Source of the DNA: Fodinibacter sp035633415
GTDB taxonomy: Bacteria; Actinomycetota; Actinomycetes; Actinomycetales; Dermatophilaceae
DNA: 25,605 bases
NCBI GenBank assembly: GCA_035633415.1
Contig: DASQEZ010000084.1
Location: 1-25,605 of the forward strand
Direction of reading: 5' to 3'
How positions within the stretch are numbered: the stretch's first letter is position 1; every line of letters begins with the position of its first letter. Positions 8,340 through 14,690 of this stretch are shown in pieces. A program made the position numbers and the translations under genes. The notes beneath the pieces were generated by a model, which saw nothing but the letters and a program-made list of their open reading frames with translations, had not been told where the DNA came from and made no database searches.

Positions 8340-8409
8340 CCGGACGCACGGCGGCGCCTGAGCACGCCGACTCAACCGCGTGCTCAGGCGCCTCCCGTGG
8401 CGCGTCCGG
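8340..8409 (-). terminator. 70-bp nested inverted repeat filling the htrA-DUF2339 gap
   Basis: The core is a perfect 15-bp stem, GGCGCCTGAGCACGC (8353-8367) with GCGTGCTCAGGCGCC (8378-8392), around a 10-nt loop. Outer arms ACGG (8348-8351)/CCGT (8395-8398) and CCGGACGC (8340-8347)/GCGTCCGG (8402-8409) extend it to 27 base pairs with small bulges. It abuts the htrA stop codon (8410-8412), so it most likely terminates that operon. There is no U-tract. Confidence 0.75.
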
Positions 8410-9753
8410 TCAGCCGTTGGTGCTGGTCGGCTTGGCCACCAGGGTGGCCTTGACCTCCACGCTCTTGCCGTCGCGCAGGACGGTGAGGGTGACCTGGTCG
8501 CCCGTGCTCTTCTCGCGCACGTGCCCGACGAGGGAGTCGGCCGACTCGACGCGCTCACCGTTGACGGCGACGATGACGTCGCCGACCTTCAACCCGGCAT
8601 CGGCGGCGGGGGTGCCGTCGCCAACGGAGGTGATCTCGGCGCCGGCGCGTGTGGCCGAGCCGTCGCTGGCGGAGCCGTCCTGGGGGGTGACCCCGAGGTA
8701 GGCGTGCGTCGCGGTGCCCGAGTCGATGAGCTGCTTGGCGATGGAGGTGGCCTCGTTGACGGGGATCGCGAAGCCGATGCCGATGCTGCCCGACTGGCCG
8801 CCGGAGGCGGAGCCGAGCGTGGCGATGGCCGAGTTGATGCCGATCAGCTGGCCGCTCGCGTTGACCAGTGCCCCGCCGCTGTTGCCGGGGTTGATGGCGG
8901 CGGAGGTCTGGATGGCGTTGGTCACGACGGTCTCGCCCGAGGACTGGGCCTGGCCGTTGGGACCGCCCTGGCCGTCGCCACCCTCGGCCTCGGTGGTGAC
9001 CGGGCGGTTGAGCGCGCTGACGATACCGGTGGTGACGGTGCCGGCCAGGCCGAGCGGGTTCCCGACCGCCATGACCGGGTCGCCCACCGCGATGGAGTCG
9101 GAGTCGCCGATGGCGACGGGGGTGAGGTCGCTCGGGGCGTTCGAGATGGTGATCACGGCCAGGTCGGTCGAGGGGTCGGTGCCGCGGATCTCGGCGTCGT
9201 AGGTGCGGCCGTCGGCCAACGTCACGGTGAGCTTCTGGGCGCCGGAGACGACGTGGTTGTTGGTGAGCACGTGGCCGGACTCGTCGATGATGACCCCGGA
9301 GCCCTGTCCGCCGCCCTCACCGCTCGTGGCGGTGATGCTGACGACGCTCGGCGAGACGGCCGAGGCGGTGGCAGTCCAGTCCGGTGCGGAGGCCGTGCCC
9401 TGCTTGACCGGGGCGACGGCGGTGCTGCCGAGGGTCGTACTGGACGACGCGGCACCGGTACCCTCCGTCCCCGCCGGCCAGTAGTTGGCCGCGGCCACGG
9501 TGCCACCGGAGGCCAGCAGTGCGGCGAGCACCGCCACGGCGGTGAGCTGGCCGGCGCCGCGCCTGGCGGGCTTGGGGGCGGGCGCCTGCGGCGCGGGCTG
9601 GCCCAGCGGGCCGAGCGGCCCGAGGGGCGGGGGAGTGGCGGCCGAGGTGGAGGGCATCGGGCCCGTCGGCGCACCGGCACCTTCGATCCTGGGCGCCGTG
9701 GTGGTGCCGCCGGTGGGGGTGTACCACTGAGGGGTGGGGTGCTGGTCGCTCAT
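8410..9753 (-). CDS. HtrA/DegP-type serine protease with PDZ domain
   Basis: A 447-residue membrane-anchored protease of the HtrA/PepD group, which degrades or chaperones misfolded envelope proteins. The cytoplasmic N-terminus (1-66) is Pro-rich, TM is about 69-90, and the trypsin-like domain is about 125-345 with triad His167 (NNHVVSG), Asp197 (STDLAVI) and Ser292 (NPGNSGGAL). A PDZ domain covers about 350-440 (YLGV...GLKVGDVIVAVNG). A Gly/Gln-rich insert at about 256-273 lies between strands of the protease domain. Start ATG 9751-9753 has AAGGAAGG upstream. It lies 72 nt downstream of the kinase gene, the same order as mprA-mprB-pepD in mycobacteria. It may share that transcript or use its own TTGACT promoter in the gap. 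Confidence 0.95.
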   Translation of the reverse strand: MSDQHPTPQWYTPTGGTTTAPRIEGAGAPTGPMPSTSAATPPPLGPLGPLGQPAPQAPAPKPARRGAGQLTAVAVLAALLASGGTVAAANYWPAGTEGTGAASSSTTLGSTAVAPVKQGTASAPDWTATASAVSPSVVSITATSGEGGGQGSGVIIDESGHVLTNNHVVSGAQKLTVTLADGRTYDAEIRGTDPSTDLAVITISNAPSDLTPVAIGDSDSIAVGDPVMAVGNPLGLAGTVTTGIVSALNRPVTTEAEGGDGQGGPNGQAQSSGETVVTNAIQTSAAINPGNSGGALVNASGQLIGINSAIATLGSASGGQSGSIGIGFAIPVNEATSIAKQLIDSGTATHAYLGVTPQDGSASDGSATRAGAEITSVGDGTPAADAGLKVGDVIVAVNGERVESADSLVGHVREKSTGDQVTLTVLRDGKSVEVKATLVAKPTSTNG

Positions 9754-9771
9754 CGGTGCTGCCTTCCTTCG

Positions 9772-9800
9772 ATCGATCTGGCTGACTTGCCATCAGTCAA
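9772..9800 (-). promoter_or_regulatory. Candidate htrA promoter TTGACT-N17-ATCGAT
   Basis: On the minus strand a good -35 hexamer TTGACT (9800 to 9795) is followed after 17 nt by ATCGAT (9777 to 9772), 18 nt before the htrA start codon. The -35 overlaps a TGACT-N7-AGTCA inverted repeat that could bind a regulator. The -10 match is weak. Confidence 0.4.
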
Positions 9801-9825
9801 CTCGGCCGAGGTGGACAGGCCCTGA

Positions 9826-11286
9826 TCAGTTGCTGGGAGTCTCCTGTGGGAGGCGGACCACGAAGGTGGCACCCCCACCAGGGGTCGGCGCGACCCCGAC
9901 GCGACCGTGGTGCTGCGAGACGATCGCGGCGACGATCGCCAGGCCGAGGCCGCTGCCACCGCCACCGGTGCGGCCCCGCGAGGGGTCGGCGCGATAGAAC
10001 CGCTCGAACACCTTGGTCGCCACCGCCTCGGGCACACCGGGCCCGTGGTCGCGGACCTCGAGGGCGACACCGTCGGCGTCGTGACCGACGGCGATCTCCA
10101 CCGGGGTGCCGTCGGGGGTGTGTCGCAGGGCGTTGGCGACGAGGTTGGTGACGACCTGACGCAGGCGGGACTCGGTGCCGCGCACCATGGTCGGCGCGAC
10201 CGGCCCGTCGAGGCCGACCAGCGAGATGCGGCGCTCCGGCGCGCGTACGCGGGCGTCGGCGACGGCATCCGCCGCGAGCACGGTGAGGTCGACCTGGGTC
10301 TTCTCCACGGCGGGCGCGTCGTCGATGCGGGCGAGGGTGAGCAGGTCCTCGACGAGGCCGCTCATCCGGGTCGACTCCGCCTCGATGCGCTCCATCGCCT
10401 GGCCGACGGCGGCGCTGTCGGGGACCGCTCCCTGCCGGTAGAGCTCGGCGTAGCCGCGCACGGTGGCGAGCGGGGTGCGCAGCTCGTGCGAGGCGTCGGC
10501 GACGAACTGACGCATCCGTTCCTCACTGGCCTCGCGCACCGCGAACGACGACTCGATGCGGGTCAGCATGACGTTGAGGCTGCGCGAGAGCGAGGTGACC
10601 TCGTCGTCGGCCTGGCGAACCGGGATGCGCTGGGTGAGGTCACCCGTGGCGATCGCGGCGGCGGTGTCCTCGATCCGCGACAACGGGCGGAAGGCGCGGC
10701 GCACGGCGAACCAGGCGAGCACGAGCGAACCGACCAGCGCGAGCGAGCCGATCAGCCCGGTCGTGACGAGCAGCCGGGTCACCGTGTGGTTGACCGTGCT
10801 CAGTGGGATGCCGACCGCGAACGTCGCGTTGGCCCCGGTGACCCTGCCGGCCACGAAGCGCCACCTGAGCGGGCCTGACTCCGAGCCCACCGTGAAGGGC
10901 TCACCGCTGGTCACGAGGGGGGAGCTCGGCGAGAGCTCTGGCAGGTCGGGTGTCGTCGCGACACCGGTCGGGAGGCGGGTGACGACGCCGATCTGGCTCT
11001 GCAGCTCGAAGGCGTAGTTCGACGGGAACGCGGAGTCCCGGCTGTTCAGGTCGGCCAGGGCCTGGCTCGCGACCGGTCGGGCGACCGACCGCAGCTCGGC
11101 GTCGACGCCGTCCAGCAGGTCGGACCGCATCAGGTAGGCGGTCGCGAGGCTGGTGAGCACGAGCGCGGCCCCGACCAGGGTCCCCACGATCGCCACGAGG
11201 CGGGTCCGCAACGGAACCGCCTCGAGCTGGCGCACGACGCGGGCAACGGGCCCGCGGTCGCTGCGCGGTGTGGGGATCGAACCCAT
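9826..11286 (-). CDS. Sensor histidine kinase (MprB-like)
   Basis: A 486-residue class I sensor kinase. TM1 is about 29-52, the extracytoplasmic sensor region about 53-172, TM2 about 173-195, and HAMP about 196-248. The dimerization/H-box contains phosphoacceptor His267 (DASHELRTPLA). The HATPase domain shows the N-box NLVANALRHTP (381-391), G1 DHGPGVP (413-419), F-box ERFYRAD (428-434) and G2 GSGLGLA (444-450). Its ATG shares one base with the response regulator's TGA (TGATG), so the two genes are translationally coupled. With htrA downstream, envelope stress is the likely input by analogy with MprB. The sensor domain itself shows no recognised fold by eye. Confidence 0.94.
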   Translation of the reverse strand: MGSIPTPRSDRGPVARVVRQLEAVPLRTRLVAIVGTLVGAALVLTSLATAYLMRSDLLDGVDAELRSVARPVASQALADLNSRDSAFPSNYAFELQSQIGVVTRLPTGVATTPDLPELSPSSPLVTSGEPFTVGSESGPLRWRFVAGRVTGANATFAVGIPLSTVNHTVTRLLVTTGLIGSLALVGSLVLAWFAVRRAFRPLSRIEDTAAAIATGDLTQRIPVRQADDEVTSLSRSLNVMLTRIESSFAVREASEERMRQFVADASHELRTPLATVRGYAELYRQGAVPDSAAVGQAMERIEAESTRMSGLVEDLLTLARIDDAPAVEKTQVDLTVLAADAVADARVRAPERRISLVGLDGPVAPTMVRGTESRLRQVVTNLVANALRHTPDGTPVEIAVGHDADGVALEVRDHGPGVPEAVATKVFERFYRADPSRGRTGGGGSGLGLAIVAAIVSQHHGRVGVAPTPGGGATFVVRLPQETPSN

Positions 11287-11996
11287 CAGACCTGAGGAGG
11301 CAGGCGCAGGACGTAGCCGACGCCGCGCTTGGTGTGGATGAGCGGGCGAAGACCCTCGGTGTCGATCTTGCGGCGCAGGTACGAGATGTAGGACTCGACG
11401 ATGCCGGACTCGCCGCGGAAGTCGTAGTCCCAGACGTGGTCGAGGATCTGCGCCTTGGAGAGCACGCGGTTGGGGTTGAGCATCAGGTAGCGAAGGAGCT
11501 TGAACTCGGTGGGGCTGGTCTCGATGACCCGGCCGGCGCGGCGCACCTCGTGCGAGTCCTCGTCGAGCTCGAGGTCCTCGAACGCGATCACCTGACGGTC
11601 CTCGTCGGCCTCGCCGCGGGTGCGACGCAGCACGGCGCGGATCCGGGCCACGACCTCCTCGAGGCTGAACGGCTTGGTGACGTAGTCGTCACCGCCCACG
11701 GTGAGGCCCTTGATCTTGTCGTCGACCGAGTCGCGCGCGGTGACGAAGACGATCGGCAGCTGGCGACCCTGCTCGCGCAGGCGCCGGGTGACGGTGAAGC
11801 CGTCCATGTCAGGGAGCATGACGTCCAGGACGCACAGGTCGGGGTTGTGGTCGCCGGCGACCCGCAGGGCCTCGGACCCGCTGGCGGCGGTGGCCACGTC
11901 GAAACCGGCGTAGCGCAGGGAGGTCGCGAGGAGCTCGCGGATGTTCGGTTCGTCCTCGACGACGAGGAGGCGTGCCTCGGGGGTCTGGGTGCTCAC
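11286..11996 (-). CDS. OmpR/PhoB-family response regulator (MprA/TcrX-like)
   Basis: A 236-residue two-domain regulator. The receiver domain (about 9-122) has the acidic pair E14-D15, phosphoacceptor Asp58 (LCVLDVMLPDMDGF), Thr86 and Lys108 (DDYVTKPF). The C-terminal winged helix (about 138-233) shows the OmpR pattern SPTEFKLLRYLM...VLSKAQILDHVWDYDF...SYLRRKID...RGVGYVL. I chose GTG 11996 (MSTQTPEARLLVVEDEPN). An in-frame ATG at 12080 would add 28 non-conserved residues and would run through the promoter region. A CACACT box lies 6 nt upstream of the GTG, and a CGAACTCACA motif 24 nt upstream suggests autoregulation. The stop overlaps the kinase start by one base. Confidence 0.93.
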   Translation of the reverse strand: MSTQTPEARLLVVEDEPNIRELLATSLRYAGFDVATAASGSEALRVAGDHNPDLCVLDVMLPDMDGFTVTRRLREQGRQLPIVFVTARDSVDDKIKGLTVGGDDYVTKPFSLEEVVARIRAVLRRTRGEADEDRQVIAFEDLELDEDSHEVRRAGRVIETSPTEFKLLRYLMLNPNRVLSKAQILDHVWDYDFRGESGIVESYISYLRRKIDTEGLRPLIHTKRGVGYVLRLPPQV

Positions 11997-12002
11997 GCTC
12001 TC

Positions 12003-12008
12003 AGTGTG
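12003..12008 (-). promoter_or_regulatory. -10-like CACACT upstream of response regulator, possible leaderless promoter
   Basis: CACACT on the minus strand ends 6 nt before the GTG at 11996. The intervening GAGAGC is too close to the GTG to act as a normal ribosome-binding site. The CGAACTCACA motif lies about 11 nt further upstream, near the -35 region. Confidence 0.4.
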
Positions 12009-12019
12009 GCGGGCGAACC

Positions 12020-12029
12020 TGTGAGTTCG
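12020..12029 (-). promoter_or_regulatory. CGAACTCACA half-site at the regulator promoter
   Basis: CGAACTCACA (minus strand) sits 24-33 nt upstream of the response regulator GTG. The same 10-mer occurs upstream of 13888 as part of a direct repeat. On the minus strand it is preceded by a degenerate copy (GTCCAGC, then GAAC, then TCACAGG), resembling the 7-bp/4-bp direct-repeat format used by PhoP/OmpR-type regulators. This suggests autoregulation. Confidence 0.4.
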
Positions 12030-12092
12030 CTGGACGTCTGCTGGGACGATGCCGACAGGCAGGGGCCCGGCCGAGGCCACCCAGGGGCGGCC

Positions 12093-12707
12093 TCAGAGCC
12101 CTTCGTAGTCGGACGTGGTCGACGCGTCGAACGCCCCGAAGGCCCCGACGGCGAAGAAGACCACGAGGAGCAGGACACCCAGGGCGAGTGAGATGCCGAA
12201 CGCGATCCAGCCGTAGCGTGTCATCCGAGCCGACGCCTGGGGGTCGGTCGACTGCTTGGACAGCGCCACGATGCCGAAGATCAGCGACGGGAGGCAGAGC
12301 AGGCAGCACCCGACGGTGGCGATCGCCGAGATGATCGTCAGGGTGAGAGCTCCGCTGTTCTGCTGCGGGGCGGCGTAGGGGACGGGGGGCGGCGGGTAGG
12401 GCGACTGGCCGTAGGCCTGGCCGTACGGGGTCTGGCCGTAGGGGGTCTGGCCGTAGGGGGGCTGCCCGTATGGCGCCTGCCCGTACTGGGGTTGCTCGTA
12501 CGGCGGTTGGCCGTACGGCGCCGGAGCAGCGGGGAGTTCGGGCGGGTGGGGTGCGGCGTACGGCTGTGGCGCGGCGTACGGCGACGGCGGGGTCACCGGT
12601 GGCTCCGGAGAGGGGATCGGCTGGGTCGGCTCGGGCGTGCTCCACGTCGGCGCGGTCGGGTCCGGGAACCCCTCGCCGGTGCCGCCCTGGTCGGTGCTGT
12701 CGTTCAT
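12093..12707 (-). CDS. Pro/Tyr-rich two-TM membrane protein (DUF4190-like)
   Basis: A 204-residue protein. Residues 1-115 are a low-complexity cytoplasmic tail dominated by Pro, Tyr and Gln, with about eight PYGQ-type repeats at 64-103. The C-terminal part has two hydrophobic segments (about 121-148 and 167-190) separated by a basic/polar loop (ALSKQSTDPQASARMTRYGWIAFGISL), the layout of DUF4190 and related small actinobacterial membrane proteins. Start ATG 12705-12707 has GAGGA upstream. It is the nearest upstream gene on the same strand as the regulator, but 96 nt with a candidate promoter and a weak hairpin (GAGGCC 12073-12078 / GGCCTC 12089-12094) separate them. The function is unknown; such tails often mediate protein-protein interaction or phase separation. 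Confidence 0.8.
   Translation of the reverse strand: MNDSTDQGGTGEGFPDPTAPTWSTPEPTQPIPSPEPPVTPPSPYAAPQPYAAPHPPELPAAPAPYGQPPYEQPQYGQAPYGQPPYGQTPYGQTPYGQAYGQSPYPPPPVPYAAPQQNSGALTLTIISAIATVGCCLLCLPSLIFGIVALSKQSTDPQASARMTRYGWIAFGISLALGVLLLVVFFAVGAFGAFDASTTSDYEGL
12396..12518 (-). repeat. Degenerate tandem repeat encoding PYGQ units
   Basis: The DNA encoding residues 64-104 of the Pro/Tyr-rich protein consists of degenerate 12- to 15-bp units. They translate as PYGQ separated by 0-1 residues (PP, TP, AP, SP variants). Such tracts change length easily by slippage. Confidence 0.7.
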
Positions 12708-12825
12708 CGTCGGCCGTCCTCGTCTGCGCCGACGGCACCGGTCGGGGCCGTCGCGCACGAGGCTAGCGAGTCGGCCACCGTCGTCGGACCCCGGGCGCCA
12801 CGTCGCCGCCGGGCGCGAGCCGTGT

Positions 12826-12831
12826 CAGGAT
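12826..12831 (+). promoter_or_regulatory. -10 element CAGGAT, probable leaderless promoter
   Basis: CAGGAT ends 6 nt before the GTG at 12838. The embedded AGGA could alternatively serve as a Shine-Dalgarno sequence. No clear -35 is seen. Confidence 0.45.
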
Positions 12832-12837
12832 CGAGCG

Positions 12838-13776
12838 GTGAGACTCCCACTTCCGCAGGTCGAGCCCGACCCGACCCTCCCGGGGTCGGTGACCGTCTAC
12901 GAGGTGGGCCCGCGTGACGGCCTGCAGAACGAGTCGACCGTCATCCCGGCAGCGGTCAAGGCCGAGTTCGTCCGCCGGCTGGCAGCCGCAGGCCTCGCGA
13001 CCGTCGAGACGACCTCGTTCGTCGACCCGCGGTGGGTTCCCCAGCTCGCCGACGCCGAGGAGGTGCTCGGGCTGCTCGGCCACGAGGGGCTCGGCCCGCG
13101 GCGACCCGTGCTGGTGCCGAACGAGCGAGGGCTCGACCGTGCCCTGGCGGCGGGGGGCGGGGCGGTGGCGGTGTTCGGCAGCGCCACCGAGACGTTCGCC
13201 CGCACGAACCTCAACCGCACCGTCGCGGAGTCGGTCGAGATGTTCCGCCCGGTCGTCGAGCGGTCCCGGGCCGAGGGCCTGTGGGTGCGGGCCTACGTGT
13301 CGATGTGCTTCGGCGACCCGTGGGAAGGGCCGGTGCCCGTGCCGCAGGTGGTCGACGCCTGCCGGCGGCTGATGGACCTCGGCTGCGACCAGCTCTCGCT
13401 GGGGGACACCATCGGGGTCGGCACGGTCGGCCACGTGCACCGGCTGCTCGCGGCGCTCGACGAGGCCGGCATCGGGCCGGACCGGGTCGGGGTGCACTTC
13501 CACGACACCTACGGACAGGCCCTGGCCAACACGATGGCGGCGCTGCGTGACGGGGTGCGCGTCGTCGACGCGTCCGCCGGCGGGCTGGGGGGCTGCCCGT
13601 ACGCCAGGTCGGCCACCGGGAACCTCGCGACCGAGGACCTGGTCTGGGCGCTGCAGGGGGCAGGGGTGGAGACCGGCGTCGACCTCGACGCGCTGGTCGC
13701 CACGAGCGTGTGGATGGCCGGCCGGCTCGGTCGCCCGTCGCCCTCACGCGTGGTGCGCGCCCTGGCCGCGAGCTGA
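12838..13776 (+). CDS. Hydroxymethylglutaryl-CoA lyase
   Basis: A 312-residue HMGL-like TIM-barrel aldolase, cleaving (S)-HMG-CoA to acetyl-CoA and acetoacetate in leucine degradation. Key elements are visible: EVGPRDGLQNE (22-32) with catalytic Arg26 and metal-binding Asp27, VETTSFVDPRWVPQLAD (56-72), the metal ligands HFHDTYGQ (His220, His222), and the G-loop GGLGGCPYA with catalytic Cys253. Asn262 follows. The Cys loop and the EVGPRDGLQNE block distinguish it from homocitrate or isopropylmalate synthases. The length is normal for the family. Start GTG 12838 follows a CAGGAT -10-like box. No other leucine-catabolic gene is in the window, so it stands alone here. Confidence 0.93.
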   Translation: MRLPLPQVEPDPTLPGSVTVYEVGPRDGLQNESTVIPAAVKAEFVRRLAAAGLATVETTSFVDPRWVPQLADAEEVLGLLGHEGLGPRRPVLVPNERGLDRALAAGGGAVAVFGSATETFARTNLNRTVAESVEMFRPVVERSRAEGLWVRAYVSMCFGDPWEGPVPVPQVVDACRRLMDLGCDQLSLGDTIGVGTVGHVHRLLAALDEAGIGPDRVGVHFHDTYGQALANTMAALRDGVRVVDASAGGLGGCPYARSATGNLATEDLVWALQGAGVETGVDLDALVATSVWMAGRLGRPSPSRVVRALAAS

Positions 13777-13828
13777 CCGCCGCGCCTCTCACCGGGTCCG
13801 TGCTGGTGGGACCGGGGGCTGTGGCTTC

Positions 13829-13849
13829 ATGTGAGTTCGATGTGAGTTC
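13829..13849 (-). promoter_or_regulatory. Direct-repeat operator TCACATC-GAAC-TCACATG
   Basis: The plus strand reads ATGTGAGTTCG then ATGTGAGTTC, two copies at an 11-bp period. On the minus strand this is a 7-bp direct repeat with a 4-bp spacer, the binding format of OmpR/PhoB-family regulators (mycobacterial PhoP: TCACAGC-N4-TCACAGC). The same core occurs at 12020-12029. It lies 39 nt upstream of the ATG at 13888, near a plausible -35 position. Confidence 0.55.
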
Positions 13850-13887
13850 ATGGCGGTGGGACACCTTTCGACGCCATCCGGCGGATC

Positions 13888-14661
13888 ATGACCCCCATGA
13901 GTGACCAGAACACCCCCGTGCCCGACCCCGCGCAGCCTGCCCGGCCCGAGCAGTCGGGGCCGGCTGCCCCGGCGCCACCGCAGTGGCGGGGAGGCGGGGG
14001 GTCGGCTGCATCGCCGGGCGCCCCGTCGGCACCGCGGCGTTGGTGGAACGAGGCCACCTCGACCGGCGGCGGGCGCGCGGCCCTGGTCGGCGTGGCGGTG
14101 CTCGGCGTGCTCTTCCTCGTCACCGGGCTCGGCCTCGTCACCGCCGTCGCGGTCGCACAGCACCGTGGTGGTGACGAGCGCGGCTTCGTCTTCAGCACCC
14201 GCGACGGGCGGAACATGGGCCCGGGGATGGGCAAGGGCAACGACAGGAGGAACGGACCGGGCGCCAACGGGCAGGACAAGGGCCAGAACAAGGGCCAGAA
14301 CAAGGGCCAGGGCAACGGGCGCCACCAGGCCAACGGCGGTGGCGCCCCGGCGAACCCGGCGAACCCCGGCTCGGGGACGGGCCGTGGGGTCGCCGGCCTC
14401 GGGGCCGTCCTGCACGGTGAGTTCACGACCAACGTCACCGGCACGCCGACGGTCATGGTGGTGCAGACCGGTTCGGTGACGGCCTACACGGCCGGGAAGT
14501 CGCTCACCGTGAAGAGCACCGACGGCTACGAGGCGACCTACACCCTGGACGCGACGACGGCCACGACGGGTCGGGGCGCCGTGCAGCCCGCCACCGGCGT
14601 GCAGGTGCGCGTGCTCGCGGCCAAGGAGGGGATGAAGGTCACCACCCTGGTGGTCGGCTGA
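13888..14661 (+). CDS. Membrane-anchored DUF5666-like protein with KGQN linker
   Basis: A 257-residue protein of unknown function. Residues 1-62 are a Pro/Gly-rich cytoplasmic segment, TM is about 64-90, then a Gly/Asn/Lys/Gln-rich linker (about 105-170) contains KGQNKGQNKGQ repeats. The C-terminal beta-rich domain (about 171-257) resembles DUF5666: GSVTAYTAGKSLTVKSTDG..., then TGVQVRVLAAKEGMKVTTLVV. The topology would place the linker and beta domain outside the membrane. Start ATG 13888 (GGCGG just upstream) is preferred over a second in-frame ATG at 13897. It lies downstream of an OmpR-type direct repeat shared with the nearby regulator gene, so it is probably part of that regulon (inference). 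It converges with the MFS gene, 9 nt between stops. Confidence 0.8.
   Translation: MTPMSDQNTPVPDPAQPARPEQSGPAAPAPPQWRGGGGSAASPGAPSAPRRWWNEATSTGGGRAALVGVAVLGVLFLVTGLGLVTAVAVAQHRGGDERGFVFSTRDGRNMGPGMGKGNDRRNGPGANGQDKGQNKGQNKGQGNGRHQANGGGAPANPANPGSGTGRGVAGLGAVLHGEFTTNVTGTPTVMVVQTGSVTAYTAGKSLTVKSTDGYEATYTLDATTATTGRGAVQPATGVQVRVLAAKEGMKVTTLVVG
14278..14310 (+). repeat. Tandem 12-bp repeat encoding KGQN
   Basis: Two and three-quarter perfect copies of AAGGGCCAGAAC encode KGQNKGQNKGQ in the linker of the DUF5666-like protein. The perfect nucleotide identity suggests recent slippage or expansion. Confidence 0.8.
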
Positions 14662-14690
14662 GCTCCGGGGTCACCCGGTACGGCCGGAGC
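14662..14690. terminator. Bidirectional hairpin between convergent genes
   Basis: GCTCCGG (14662-14668) pairs with CCGGAGC (14684-14690). An alternative inner hairpin is CCGGG (14665-14669) with CCCGG (14674-14678) around GTCA. It begins right after the stop of the DUF5666-like gene and overlaps the MFS 3' end. Confidence 0.45.

Noticed and set aside
11997..12080. Longer response regulator starting at an upstream ATG (12080)
   Set aside because: The extra 28 residues are not conserved in the family and would run through the promoter region and the shared CGAACTCACA site.
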